DNA of 64,000 bases from Methylohalobius sp964654415 (GTDB lineage Bacteria; Pseudomonadota; Gammaproteobacteria; Methylococcales; Methylothermaceae), in assembly GCA_964654415.1 (NCBI GenBank), contig CAZZIP010000001.1, positions 1-64,000 on the forward strand, given 5' to 3'. The notes beneath the pieces are model-generated. The model was not told where the DNA came from. It did not search any database and worked only from the letters and a program-made list of their open reading frames with translations. Position 1 is the stretch's first letter. The number at the start of each line of letters is the position of its first letter. This document shows positions 1 through 9,233 of this stretch, piece by piece. Made by a program: the position numbers and the translations under genes.

Positions 1-87
1 GATTGATGTTGAGAGGACAAAAAGAGGGTAATCCCCCGCAGCGTGACGGATTTCTGAATGCTCAACTTAAGCTTTTTCAGCGTTTTC

Positions 88-279
88 TTACCTGGAGTTG
101 TAACTAAAGGTCTTGATCTTGGCGACGGTACTGCCGAGGTCGCGGTCTTTAAACCAGGCAGTGACCGCCTCGTTCTGGCGCAGATCCTCGCGATGCAGAT
201 CCAGCTGGCTGGGCTCCTCGCGGAAATCGGCGATCTGGGAGAGCTTGACCGGAGTGCCGGGCGCACGGGCAGTCGGTGC
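88..279 (-). pseudogene. Fragment of an RND efflux permease
   Basis: The minus strand is open for 63 codons and ends in TAA at 88-90; an in-frame TAA lies just upstream of 279, so no start and no further N-terminus exist. The translation contains PVKLSQIADF, LREDLRQNEAV-like and KDRDLGSTVAKIK motifs (read LHREDLRQNEAVTAWF). These match the second periplasmic porter segment of RND pumps, where members read V-P-L-x-x-I-A ... VVAVTAR-x-x-GRDLGSAVADV. The neighbouring complete permease has VPLKRIAEI and RDMGSAVADV at the equivalent place, so the similarity is to the family and not a copy of that gene. It is a decayed remnant in the same orientation as the adjacent pump operon. The ORF read on the plus strand here is its shadow. 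Confidence 0.7.
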
Positions 280-333
280 TTACCATTGACAATGCCTGGA
301 CTTGGCTAAGGTATTCAAATACCTATAATTGAA

Positions 334-3300
334 TTAACCATGCTGGAATTTTTTGCATAGTTTAACGAGCGGTTTTTTGCTCTCGATTAAATATAAAAAT
401 CCCGGAAAAACCACAAGTACCAGCGGTACTTGAACGATCAATCCGGACACGATAGCAATCGCCAGAGGTTGCAGCATTTCTGAACCGGCGCCGACGCTCA
501 ACGCCAGCGGCATAAGTGCGAGAATGGCCGCCAGGGTGGTCATGGCGATCGGACGCATGCGGTTGTTACCGGCCGTGATCATGCGTTGGATGCCGTTCTC
601 CGACTCAAGCAGGCTCTGATACTCCGAATAATAAAAGATGCTGACCTCGGTGACGATGCCGATCACCATGGTCATGCCCATCATCGCCGTGATGTTCAAT
701 TCGGTATTTGTCAGCCATAAGCCGACAAACACGGCCGCTACGGCCGATAAGGTCGTCAGCATCATCGCCAGCGCCACAGGGAAACGCTCATACAAATACA
801 GCAATAGGATAAAAACCAGCGCCACCGCCGCGGCAAACACGATCATCAGGTCATGAAACGCAAGGCGCTGCTGCTCATATAAACCGCCCAGCACATAATA
901 AACGTCTTTCGGCAGCATACCGGGCTGTTCCAGGGTGTTGACGACATCAGCAACGGCGGACCCCATATCCCGGCCGCTGATACGCGCCGTAACGGCCACC
1001 ATGCGTTTTAAATTGTCGCGGGCGATTTGCGCCTGGCCGTTTTCCATGGTGATTTCCGCGATCCGTTTGAGCGGCACCCAATGACTCATGGGAGAACTGT
1101 CGGAGGCGCCGCTGGAAGAACCGTTGGGTGCATTGCCGGGCGCAGGATTACCGGTAGGAGCCAGAATGCGCAATTGCTCCAGCGCCCGCATCGTCCAGCG
1201 TTCGTGTTCCGGTATCCAGACGCGCAGGTTGACCATCTTGGGCCCTTCCTGTAGTTGGGTGGTCACAGTTCCTGCCAGGTAATTATTCAGGGTCTGTTGG
1301 ACAGCGGCAGGACTAAGCCCTTCGAGGGCGGCTTTATCCCGTAGAACTCGAATATTGACCGCATCGCCGGCGGGAATGACGCCGTTGTTGAGGTCAACGA
1401 CCCCCGGTATTTTTTCCAGGGCCAGAGCGAGTTTGCTCGCCAGTCGTTCCAATAGCGGGCCGTCGTCGGAGTACAGTTTCACTTCGATCGGTTGTGGAAC
1501 CGCCGTTAAATCGCCGATCAGGTCTTCCATCGGTTTAGCGAGTTCAATGCTGAGCCCCGGGACTTGCCGCCTAATCTGTTCCCGGACGCTATCCATCACC
1601 TCATCCAGACCGCGCCGGGGCAAGGGCTTCAGGCGCACGAAAAAGTCGCCTTGATTTGCTTCAGTAATATTTCCGCTCAAACGGTTGCCGGTGCGGCGCG
1701 AATAGGTATCGACTTCGGGGGTCTGGCGCAGAATGGTTTCGACCTGTCGCAGCAACCGGTCCGTTTCCGATACGGAAGTGCCCGGCGCCGCCCGGTAATC
1801 GAGAATAAAACCGCCTTCGTCCATGGACGGCATAAAGCCCGACCCAGTTTTCTGCCAACCGAGGAAACCGGCCGCCAGCAGCGGAACCAGTGTCGCCAGG
1901 ATGAACCACGGTCTCGGCAACAGGCTATCCAGCAGGTGTTGGTAGCGCCGATGAAACCAGCGCATTACGGGGCCGCTCTCTTCCTGTTCGGTGTCCTTTT
2001 GCGTAAGGGTGTGAGAAGCCAGCAAAGGCACGGCCAGCCAGGTCACAATAAAGGAAATGAACAAGGCCGAAGCCATAGTGATCGATAAGGCCTTAAAAAA
2101 ACTGCCGCTGACGCCGGGCAAAAAAGCCAACGGCGCAAAAATGATGATCGTCGACGCCGATGAGCCCGCTAGCGGTTTGGTGAATTCCTCGACGGCCAGA
2201 TGAATCCGCTCCCGATGGGTCCCCGAGGCTTCCCGCAGGCGGCGGATGATATGTTCGATCATGACGATCGCGTCGTCGATGATCAACGCGACGGCCGCCG
2301 CCATGCCGCCCAGCGTCATGATATTGAAGCCTATCCCCAGTAAATGAATGATCAATACCGTGGCCGATAAAGCCATTGGCACGACAATGGCGGCAATCAC
2401 GGTGACCTTGAGGTTACGCAGGAATACCAGCAGGGTGACGATGGCCAGCCCCAAGCCGATCAGCAAGGATTCCTCGACGCTTTGGGCGGAGGCTAAGATC
2501 AGGTCGCTTTGGTCGTACCACTTGGCGATTTTGATGCCGGCGGGCAGCTTCTGCTTGATGAGTTCCAGTTGAGACCGCGCGTTGCGGGCGATTTCCACCG
2601 TGCTGCTGCCCGGTTGCTGATACAGTTGAAACAGGACGGCGTCGCGGCCCTCGGCGGTGATTCGCTGCCATTGCGGTGCAGTGGTTTTCACCACCTGTGC
2701 GACATCCTCGAGATAGACCAGGCCATTTTGCCCGCTGCGCAAAATCGTCTGTGAAATTTGCCGTGAATTCTGCAATTGGGTATTGGCCAGCAGCAGATAC
2801 AGCTTATAGTTTTGCTCCAAGCGTCCGACCGCCTGGATCACATTGGTGGCCGAGAGAGCGGTGGCAATGTCATTGAGGCTTAAACCCAGCGCATTGAGGC
2901 GCGCCGGATCGACGAGGACCTGATATTCCGCGATCGCACCGCCCAGCACGTCGACTTTGGCGACACCGGGAATCGCCGAGAGGATCGGTCTGATTTGATA
3001 AAGCGCCATGTCCCGAAGCTCGACCAGACTATGGCTTGACGACGACAGGCTGTAACCCAGCACCGGGAATACCGTCGGATCCATGCGCCGGACGCTGAAG
3101 GATAAGGTAGCCGGCAGCGTCGAGCGAATCTGATTGATGGCCGAGGCCACCTGCAGCATAGCCGAGGCCATATCGCTACCCCAATTGAAATTGATGGCGA
3201 CGTCGGAGCTGCCACGGCTGGTCGCAGAACGCACGGTCAAAACCCCCGGCACGGCGCGCACCGCCTCTTCCACCGGCCAGGTAACCTGAACGGCCATGCG

Positions 3301-3465
3301 TTCTGCCGGCATGTCGCCAGCATTGAGATTGACCACCACGCGAGGAAAAGTTACCTGAGGAAACAGACTGACCGGAGTGTTGTAGATTTCAAAGAAGCCG
3401 GCGAGGGCGGTCAGGCCAAGCGCAAACAAGATGGACCGGCAGTGCCGATAAGCCCATTGCGTCAT
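334..3465 (-). CDS. RND efflux transporter permease
   Basis: Inner-membrane pump of a tripartite efflux system. The 1043 residues have the usual RND length and duplicated plan: a TM segment near the N-terminus, porter loop, six-TM bundle, second porter loop and second bundle. The TM4 pair of aspartates is present (IIDDAIVMIEH, about residues 395-405). At the TM10 position where AcrB carries Lys940 the sequence reads GIVTEVSIFYYSEY (about 935-948), so the canonical lysine is absent. The common ENI after the aspartates is EHI. A Ser/Gly/Pro-rich low-complexity insert (about residues 770-795) sits in the second porter loop. It is the last gene of a three-gene operon and overlaps the adaptor gene by 4 nt. 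Substrate cannot be inferred with confidence; HAE1 and HME members are both possible. Confidence 0.93.
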   Translation of the reverse strand: MTQWAYRHCRSILFALGLTALAGFFEIYNTPVSLFPQVTFPRVVVNLNAGDMPAERMAVQVTWPVEEAVRAVPGVLTVRSATSRGSSDVAINFNWGSDMASAMLQVASAINQIRSTLPATLSFSVRRMDPTVFPVLGYSLSSSSHSLVELRDMALYQIRPILSAIPGVAKVDVLGGAIAEYQVLVDPARLNALGLSLNDIATALSATNVIQAVGRLEQNYKLYLLLANTQLQNSRQISQTILRSGQNGLVYLEDVAQVVKTTAPQWQRITAEGRDAVLFQLYQQPGSSTVEIARNARSQLELIKQKLPAGIKIAKWYDQSDLILASAQSVEESLLIGLGLAIVTLLVFLRNLKVTVIAAIVVPMALSATVLIIHLLGIGFNIMTLGGMAAAVALIIDDAIVMIEHIIRRLREASGTHRERIHLAVEEFTKPLAGSSASTIIIFAPLAFLPGVSGSFFKALSITMASALFISFIVTWLAVPLLASHTLTQKDTEQEESGPVMRWFHRRYQHLLDSLLPRPWFILATLVPLLAAGFLGWQKTGSGFMPSMDEGGFILDYRAAPGTSVSETDRLLRQVETILRQTPEVDTYSRRTGNRLSGNITEANQGDFFVRLKPLPRRGLDEVMDSVREQIRRQVPGLSIELAKPMEDLIGDLTAVPQPIEVKLYSDDGPLLERLASKLALALEKIPGVVDLNNGVIPAGDAVNIRVLRDKAALEGLSPAAVQQTLNNYLAGTVTTQLQEGPKMVNLRVWIPEHERWTMRALEQLRILAPTGNPAPGNAPNGSSSGASDSSPMSHWVPLKRIAEITMENGQAQIARDNLKRMVAVTARISGRDMGSAVADVVNTLEQPGMLPKDVYYVLGGLYEQQRLAFHDLMIVFAAAVALVFILLLYLYERFPVALAMMLTTLSAVAAVFVGLWLTNTELNITAMMGMTMVIGIVTEVSIFYYSEYQSLLESENGIQRMITAGNNRMRPIAMTTLAAILALMPLALSVGAGSEMLQPLAIAIVSGLIVQVPLVLVVFPGFLYLIESKKPLVKLCKKFQHG

Positions 3466-4571
3466 TGTGCCGCTCCCTTACCGGTGGGATCGGTGGGTAT
3501 CGCGTGCACCGCCATGCCCGGCTCCAGTTCGTAGTTGCCCAAAACCACCACGTCGTCTCCGACCTGTAAATCGGCGGCGATCACTTCGACTTGCCGGTCG
3601 TTTTCGAGGCCGATCTGTACACGGTGTTTGACGGCACGGCCGTTTTCAACCGTAAACAGGCTGTATCCGCCATCGTCGGGCAGCACCGCCTGCCGGGGAA
3701 CCGCGAAGGTATTGGCCGAGGAAATGACGATCCGACCTTCGACAAAATCATTGATCAAGAGGGTCTGATTCATCGCCGGCCTGACGAAGACATTGAGCAG
3801 CCGGGTGTTCGGATCGATTTGATGGGTGACGATCTCGACACGGCCCTTCACCGGCTCTGAACCAGGAGCATTGACCGGTCTCATCAATACCTCTTGGCCG
3901 GGTTGCAGATGCGCATAATCCTCCGGCTCGATACCCAGACGTACCATCCACTGGTTCTGGTCGACGAGTTGCAGCAGCGGCGCGCCGGCTGGAACGATTT
4001 GTCCCTGCTGAACGCTGACTAGGTAAATAATGCCGGGGTTTTCCGCTCGGATTTGCTGTTCCTTGCCAATGCCCTGGGCAACCAGATTGTCGACCATGAC
4101 TTGGGCTTGCTCGACGCGCAATCGAGTCGCGACCTCATTCTGCCGGGTGGCCAATTTCAGACGGATGCGTTCCTGCATCAATTCCTGGTCGCGCAAGGCC
4201 GCGGTCAGTTCTCTTTGCGCCTGCTCCAGTTGTAGCTTGGCATTCGCGCCTGGCTTTAAGGTCAGTAACAAATCGCCTTTCTGAACGATTTGGCCTTGGT
4301 TAACCAATATCTTGTCGATCTGACTGATATAAGGTACGCTGATCGTCATCAACTTGTCCGGAAACGGCAAAACCACGCCGTAGGCGGTTAAGGTTTCGTT
4401 GAGTTCACCCTTGACCAGTTTGATCGTTTCCACCTGAGCGATCGGCTCCGGTTCGGAAACCGGAGCGGCTAGGGTGGCATGCCGCGTATTCAACCTGTAG
4501 AGCAGCGCCCAACCGATAGCCGCGGTCAGCCCTAAAGCCAGCGGGAGGAATATTCTTGAACAGGATTTCAT
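3462..4571 (-). CDS. Efflux RND periplasmic adaptor subunit
   Basis: Membrane fusion protein that bridges the inner-membrane RND permease and the outer-membrane channel. The 369 residues begin with one membrane anchor (about residues 8-26), followed by a barrel/lipoyl half (ISQIDKILVNQGQIVQKGDLL), a short alpha-hairpin (QLEQAQRELTAALRDQE), the second lipoyl half (VQQGQIVPAGAPLLQL) and the beta-barrel and membrane-proximal domains. It overlaps the upstream outer-membrane factor gene and the downstream permease gene by 4 nt each (ATGA), which indicates translational coupling in one transcript. Confidence 0.92.
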   Translation of the reverse strand: MKSCSRIFLPLALGLTAAIGWALLYRLNTRHATLAAPVSEPEPIAQVETIKLVKGELNETLTAYGVVLPFPDKLMTISVPYISQIDKILVNQGQIVQKGDLLLTLKPGANAKLQLEQAQRELTAALRDQELMQERIRLKLATRQNEVATRLRVEQAQVMVDNLVAQGIGKEQQIRAENPGIIYLVSVQQGQIVPAGAPLLQLVDQNQWMVRLGIEPEDYAHLQPGQEVLMRPVNAPGSEPVKGRVEIVTHQIDPNTRLLNVFVRPAMNQTLLINDFVEGRIVISSANTFAVPRQAVLPDDGGYSLFTVENGRAVKHRVQIGLENDRQVEVIAADLQVGDDVVVLGNYELEPGMAVHAIPTDPTGKGAAQ

Positions 4572-5956
4572 GATCCTTTGCCGTTGAAATCAGTCGTCAC
4601 ATCATAAAGTCCGCTCGCCACCCCCAAAGCGACGCCTGCCTGAACCAATTGCAATTCCAAGGCCAGCAAATCGATTTTTTTATCCGTCAAGTTGTTCCAT
4701 GCGATATAAAAATTCAGCACATCGACCTGACCGTTCTGGATAGCCAATCGATACGCCTCTACCAGCTTGACTAAATCGGGAATGGCGTGGCGAACGGACT
4801 GAATTTGGTTCTTTATCGCGGCGATAACGACCAGCAGCTCGGCAATATCCGCTCTGGCTTGAAACAGCCGGCTGGCATATTGATCGAACAACTGTTGACG
4901 GGTCGCCCGCTCAAGCGCCACTTGACCTTGATTGCGGTCGAATAGAGGCAATGTCATCGAAATCCCAAAGCCCAGCGTATAGAGATTGCTGTTGTCCCGG
5001 GCATGAGTAAATCCGATGCTGATTTTCGGAAACTGCTGCAACACGGCAATATGCAGGCGCTCGTCCTGGCTTTCATAACCCCGTTTCAAGGCCATTAAAT
5101 CCAGCCGTCGGTTTTCTATATTCTGGATCAGGGCTTCATAAGCCGGTGCGGCGAATTGATCGGTCAAAGCGATGTCCTGCTGCAAAGCGACGGCTTCGTG
5201 GGGTTTGAGCCCCATAGCGCGGTTCAGGCGCTGGCGCTGTTGTTTAATCTGCTGTTCAAGAGCGAGCAAACGGATGTCGACCAGATTCTTGGCCGAAACG
5301 GCGGCGACCCTTTCAAGCTCAGTGACCAACCCCAGTTCGGCGGCTTGTTGCAACCGCCCCTGGTTGTCCTTAAGACGCTGCGCCATTTCGCGGAGCAAAT
5401 CCCGTTGTTGGCGGTAAACGATCAGCTGATACACGGCCAACCTCGCCGCCTGCGCGATTTGCCATTCCTGCCAGGCAATGTGTAGGTCGACCTCCTGTTG
5501 CTGCTTCTCGGCGGCCATGATTTTGTTCTGTCGCCATATCAGGGCCGTCGCCTCCCAGCTAAGACCGATACCAAAGGCATTATTCATGCCCAGGTCCGTG
5601 CCTCCGGAAGGCGCGGAAAAACCATAGGAAACCGTAGGATCGGGCAATAATCCGGCTTGCAATAGTTGCGCGCCGGCAATGCCATGCTGATCCCTTACGG
5701 CGCGCAGTTCCGGATTGCGCAATACCGCTAAAATAGCGGCTTCATCCGGCGATAAACCATCCTCGAGATTAAACGGTATGGGTCTGAGTAATGGATGCTT
5801 AATCCGTGCAGCTTGAACGCTTAGCTGAGACGCCGTGGGTGTTTCAAGTTGCTGCTGAATAGCTTGTTCCGTCAGTGGTTTTGATTGGTATTGTGAACAG
5901 CCAAGCAATAAACAAAAAAATCCTGTCGTCAGTGATTGAATGACGTTATTCTTCAT
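4568..5956 (-). CDS. TolC-family outer membrane efflux lipoprotein
   Basis: First gene of the pump operon; it encodes the outer-membrane exit duct. The 462-residue product has a lipoprotein signal peptide ending in the lipobox LLGC (Cys about residue 20). Two TolC-type halves follow, each with long amphipathic helices rich in Gln, Leu and Arg, and the typical LPLFDRNQGQ motif near residue 325. The start ATG at 5956 lies 30 nt downstream of the sensor kinase stop, so co-transcription with the two-component genes, and control by them, is plausible but unproven. Confidence 0.9.
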   Translation of the reverse strand: MKNNVIQSLTTGFFCLLLGCSQYQSKPLTEQAIQQQLETPTASQLSVQAARIKHPLLRPIPFNLEDGLSPDEAAILAVLRNPELRAVRDQHGIAGAQLLQAGLLPDPTVSYGFSAPSGGTDLGMNNAFGIGLSWEATALIWRQNKIMAAEKQQQEVDLHIAWQEWQIAQAARLAVYQLIVYRQQRDLLREMAQRLKDNQGRLQQAAELGLVTELERVAAVSAKNLVDIRLLALEQQIKQQRQRLNRAMGLKPHEAVALQQDIALTDQFAAPAYEALIQNIENRRLDLMALKRGYESQDERLHIAVLQQFPKISIGFTHARDNSNLYTLGFGISMTLPLFDRNQGQVALERATRQQLFDQYASRLFQARADIAELLVVIAAIKNQIQSVRHAIPDLVKLVEAYRLAIQNGQVDVLNFYIAWNNLTDKKIDLLALELQLVQAGVALGVASGLYDVTTDFNGKGS

Positions 5957-5986
5957 GCCCTATTAACAAAAAGCGCAAGAAATCGC

Positions 5987-7315
5987 TCATGGCCGGTACG
6001 CGGGGAAGTGAACGCTGACCTTGACCCCCCGTCCCGCATTGCCATCCTCCACTTGGACGACGGCGCCGTGCCGGTCAGCGATGCGTTTGACGATCGCAAG
6101 GCCCAGCCCGCTGCCCGGTTCGGGGTTTCCGAACCCCCGGTAGAAGCGGTCGAACACGCGGCTGCGTTCCTCCGGCAGAATGCCGGGGCCGGTGTCGTTG
6201 ACCTCCAGCCGGACGGTATCGCCCTCGGCCCGAACGCTCACGTCCACCTGTCCGCCAGCCGGCGTGTAGCGGATGGCGTTGTCGAGCAAGTTGCTGAGCA
6301 GGATACGCAGCGCGTCCCCGTCGCCAGAGACGACGATAGGTTCCGCTGCGGTGACGGTAACGCCGATATCGATCCTCTTCTCGGCCGCTAGCGCCACGTA
6401 ATCGCCCACGGCGCTTTGCGCTAATTCAGCGAGCTGCAGCGGCGCGAACGGCTGCCGGACGGCGTCGGGATCGAGCCTGGCCAGCGTCAGCAGTTGCTCG
6501 ACCAAGTGGGTGGTGCGGGCGATGCCTTGCCGGAGCGTTCTCAAGGAGGCTGCTTTCTTGGCCGGATCAACGGTACGCTCGGCGACTTGCGCTTGCAGGG
6601 ACAGCGCCGTCAAAGGGGTGCGGAGTTCGTGGGCGGCATCGGCAGTGAATTGCCGCTGTGCCGCCAGCGCTTCATCCAAGCGGTGTAGCAAGCCATTCAA
6701 GGCGGTAACCAGGGTGCCAACTTCATGGGGCAGGTCCCGATTAGGGATCGGATGCAGGGAATCCGGAGTGCGTTTCTCCACTGTTTCGACAACGTTCCGA
6801 AGGGTCCGCAGCCCCTGGCCGAGGCCGAACCAAACCAAGAGGGCCAGCCCCGGCAACAGGACCAGTAAGGGCGCCACCAGGTGGAGGGCGATCTCGTCGG
6901 CCGTTTGCAGGCGTTCGCTTTGCGATTGGGCCACCTGGATCACCCTGTCGTTGGTTCTTAGCGTGAATACCCGCCAGGGTTCCCCTCGCCAGTCGACCAC
7001 GGACCAGTCGCCGTCGGTGGCGTACGGCAACGGCGAAAAGGGATGCGAGCGATAGACGAGGTGGCCCTCCGCATCCCATATCTGGCTGACCAGATCAATG
7101 TCGTCGGCGGGAGAAAGCGTCCGCCGAGGGGAGGCTGGATCATGCTCGACGGCGGTGTTCAGCAACGAGTACGCGTTTTCCTGCAGGACCTTGTCGAACA
7201 GCTCGTCGATTTCTTCTTGCACGTTGAAATAAGTCAGCACGGCAAAGGCCATACCAGTCAGCAGCAGGATCGGTGACAGCCACAATAAAAGGCGGAGGCG
7301 GATCGAAAGACTCAA
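5987..7315 (-). CDS. Sensor histidine kinase (QseC/TctE-like)
   Basis: Inner-membrane sensor of a two-component system. I chose a TTG start at 7315 because it overlaps the response-regulator stop (TTGA), the usual coupled arrangement; the reading frame stays open 39 codons further upstream, but that part lies inside the regulator gene. The 442 residues show TM1 (about 8-30), a periplasmic sensor loop of about 120 residues, TM2 (about 152-175), a HAMP-like linker, a HisKA box (AAHELRTPLTAL, His about 229), an N box (NLLDNAIRYTP, about 342) and G boxes (DTGPGI, GSGLGLAIVK, about 403). The gene lies directly upstream of the tripartite pump operon, so it probably senses a pump substrate such as a metal; this is inference from position. 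Confidence 0.9.
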   Translation of the reverse strand: MSLSIRLRLLLWLSPILLLTGMAFAVLTYFNVQEEIDELFDKVLQENAYSLLNTAVEHDPASPRRTLSPADDIDLVSQIWDAEGHLVYRSHPFSPLPYATDGDWSVVDWRGEPWRVFTLRTNDRVIQVAQSQSERLQTADEIALHLVAPLLVLLPGLALLVWFGLGQGLRTLRNVVETVEKRTPDSLHPIPNRDLPHEVGTLVTALNGLLHRLDEALAAQRQFTADAAHELRTPLTALSLQAQVAERTVDPAKKAASLRTLRQGIARTTHLVEQLLTLARLDPDAVRQPFAPLQLAELAQSAVGDYVALAAEKRIDIGVTVTAAEPIVVSGDGDALRILLSNLLDNAIRYTPAGGQVDVSVRAEGDTVRLEVNDTGPGILPEERSRVFDRFYRGFGNPEPGSGLGLAIVKRIADRHGAVVQVEDGNAGRGVKVSVHFPAYRP

Positions 7316-7977
7316 TGCTTCACCACCCGAAAACCCACTCCGCGCACGTTGGCGATGACATCGCTTCCCAATTTCCTGCGCAGGTTGTGCAGATGAACAT
7401 CGACCGCGTTGCTGGCGACTTCCCGACCCCAACCGTAGAGGCGTTCCTCCAACTGAGCGCGGGACAGCACCGCGCCGGGCTTCTCCAGCAAGGCATGGAA
7501 CAAGGCGAACTCACGGGCGGACAACTCGACCGGCTGTCCGCGTCGCCAGACTTGATGGGTCAGCGGGTCTAATCGCAGATCGCCGTATTCGATCATGGGC
7601 GCCGAACGTCCAGCTCCCCGTCGGATCAGAGCGTGAATGCGGGCCACCAGTTCCTCCAGTTCGAAGGGTTTCACCAGGTAGTCGTCCGCGCCGCTGTTGA
7701 GCCCCTGAACTCGGTCAGCCACTGCATCGCGCGCCGTCAGAATCAGGACCGGGATCGGATTCCCGCAACGCCGCAGTTCGACGAGCAGATCCAGACCGGA
7801 CCGGCGCGGCAGTCCCAAGTCGAGCAGCAATACGGCATACTCCGCCGTTGAAGCAGCCAAGGCGAGCCTGGCTTGTTCGCCATCCTGCACCCAATCGACG
7901 ACGAAACCGTCCTGCTCCAATCCCTCGCAGAGGGCTAGTCCGATCATCGGATCATCTTCGGCCAGTAACAAACGCAT
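7312..7977 (-). CDS. OmpR-family response regulator
   Basis: DNA-binding partner of the adjacent kinase. The 221 residues comprise a receiver domain with the acidic pair EDD (7-9), phosphoacceptor Asp53 in LLLDLGLPRRSG, and Lys in LVKPFE (about 100). A winged-helix trans_reg_C domain ends in the family-typical GVGFRV. It is the first gene of the regulator-kinase pair and probably controls the pump operon downstream. The length is normal and no defect is seen. Confidence 0.95.
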   Translation of the reverse strand: MRLLLAEDDPMIGLALCEGLEQDGFVVDWVQDGEQARLALAASTAEYAVLLLDLGLPRRSGLDLLVELRRCGNPIPVLILTARDAVADRVQGLNSGADDYLVKPFELEELVARIHALIRRGAGRSAPMIEYGDLRLDPLTHQVWRRGQPVELSAREFALFHALLEKPGAVLSRAQLEERLYGWGREVASNAVDVHLHNLRRKLGSDVIANVRGVGFRVVKH

Positions 7978-7984
7978 GAAGACC

Positions 7985-8395
7985 TCAGGGCTCGTGAGTA
8001 ACCGATAGTTTATTTAAACAAACGAGATTTAAGGGAGAATTAAGACCTGAGCAAAGGATCAGTCCGCCCAAATGAATGACCAGCTTTCTAATCCTGCCTT
8101 GGACTGATGGTGGCAGGGAGGCGAGAATAAGCCGTGCGTTTCCACGCCCAAGATGGGCAAAGACGATGGCGTAATCAATGCAGGGTGTAAGCAGAACGAG
8201 GTATGTTCCAAGCATCGGCGGGTGTTGAGGCAGAACGCGCGACAGCAACCAGACTAGGACGGGAACGACAGCAAAATTAACCGTCAGCAGTGAAGAGGTA
8301 AACCGCCAGTGGGTGAATGCCTCGCGCAGCTGAAGAAACGGAATCGGGCAAACATTCCGTAAAGCAAAATCGCGATCACTGGTGGGATAAGAAAC
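7985..8395 (-). pseudogene. Frameshifted ACR3/bile-acid symporter remnant
   Basis: The minus strand encodes the segment LGTYLVLLTPCIDYAIVF followed by HLGRGNARLIL, the transmembrane signature of arsenite (ACR3/ArsB-type) and bile acid:sodium symporters. Upstream the same frame continues through QLREAFTHWRFTSSLL. Further upstream the homologous reading (LIPPVIAILLYGMFAR) lies in another frame, so one base is missing around 8341-8343. The C-terminal end after ILASLP is also unlike the family. The first two thirds of the gene are absent. It is a broken transporter lying next to the two-component system. Confidence 0.6.
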
Positions 8396-8424
8396 TACAG
8401 ACTGAAGGTGAGAGGCTGGCCAGA

Positions 8425-8441
8425 AGCGGGCGAAGCCCGCT
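8425..8441. other. Short perfect hairpin AGCGGGC-GAA-GCCCGCT
   Basis: A 7-bp perfect inverted repeat with a GAA loop lies between the methyltransferase stop and the symporter remnant. No T-run follows on either strand, so it is not a standard intrinsic terminator. It may be a REP-like repeat or an mRNA 3' end structure. Confidence 0.4.
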
Positions 8442-8468
8442 GTGGGACAGTCCCTCTCGATTGCAATG

Positions 8469-9233
8469 TCAGGTTACAGCGTTTGGTTTCGTGGCAGAAA
8501 ACCGTAGGCGGACATAATCAGCCTCCCAATTACCATTTGCACCACAAAGCACAGGGCGCAAGGCTTCAACGACCTCGGCAATAAAGCACGGTTTCTCGCC
8601 TGCGGACATAACAGAAGTGTAAGGTTGGGCGAATGTCTCAAGCCAACTGCTCACATCACCTGGCAACGGAGTTGGGCGAGGAATGAGGCCGATGTTCTGC
8701 ACCGCAAAACCACTGGCCTCAAGAAGCTTTCGGTACTCCTCCGGGCGAGGGAAGAACCAGGGACTGGGAACCGCAAGCCCTCGTGAGGCCAGCGCAGACT
8801 CGATGGCCGTGACAATGGCAGAAACGTTGCCGTACCCACCGAACTCCCCGACGAAGCGCCCACCGGGTTTTAGCGCACGCCAGACACCCTCAATGACAGC
8901 CTCCGGTTCTTTCATCCAGTGCAGCGCGGCATTGGAAAAGACGGCGTCAAATTCGTTGTTGAATTGGAGGCTTTGCCCCTCCATTACCCGTGCATCCAAC
9001 CCAAGTTCCTGTGCCGCGGCCACCATCTCAGGGCTTGAATCGACGCCAACCACCTCACAGCCGTAATTCAGGAGCTTGACTGTCAATGCGCCATCGCCAC
9101 AGCCCAAATCGAGGATTCGTTCGCCTGGTTGTGGCGATAGCAACTCGACTACGGGCATACCGAGGTCGGACACAAACCGGGCGTTCAAGGCATACTGCTT
9201 AGGATTCCAGTGTTGTATATGTGAGATAGCCAT
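8469..9233 (-). CDS. Class I SAM-dependent methyltransferase
   Basis: Soluble methyltransferase of 254 residues. The SAM-binding motif I is LDLGCGDGAL (41-50), motif II is VVGVDSSPEM, and motif IV is FDAVFSNAALHWM, the arrangement seen in the trans-aconitate / Methyltransf_11 group. The substrate is not evident. It stands alone between two decayed regions and may be cargo of a mobile segment. The start ATG at 9233 gives a normal family length. Confidence 0.85.
   Translation of the reverse strand: MAISHIQHWNPKQYALNARFVSDLGMPVVELLSPQPGERILDLGCGDGALTVKLLNYGCEVVGVDSSPEMVAAAQELGLDARVMEGQSLQFNNEFDAVFSNAALHWMKEPEAVIEGVWRALKPGGRFVGEFGGYGNVSAIVTAIESALASRGLAVPSPWFFPRPEEYRKLLEASGFAVQNIGLIPRPTPLPGDVSSWLETFAQPYTSVMSAGEKPCFIAEVVEALRPVLCGANGNWEADYVRLRFSATKPNAVT

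Noticed and set aside
58..309. Plus-strand ORF of 83 codons at the window start
   Set aside because: The minus strand of the same bases encodes recognisable RND sequence, so the plus ORF is a shadow.
5987..7432. 481-codon form of the sensor kinase
   Set aside because: Its first 39 codons lie inside the response-regulator gene and look unlike a membrane protein N-terminus; the TTG at 7315 fits better.
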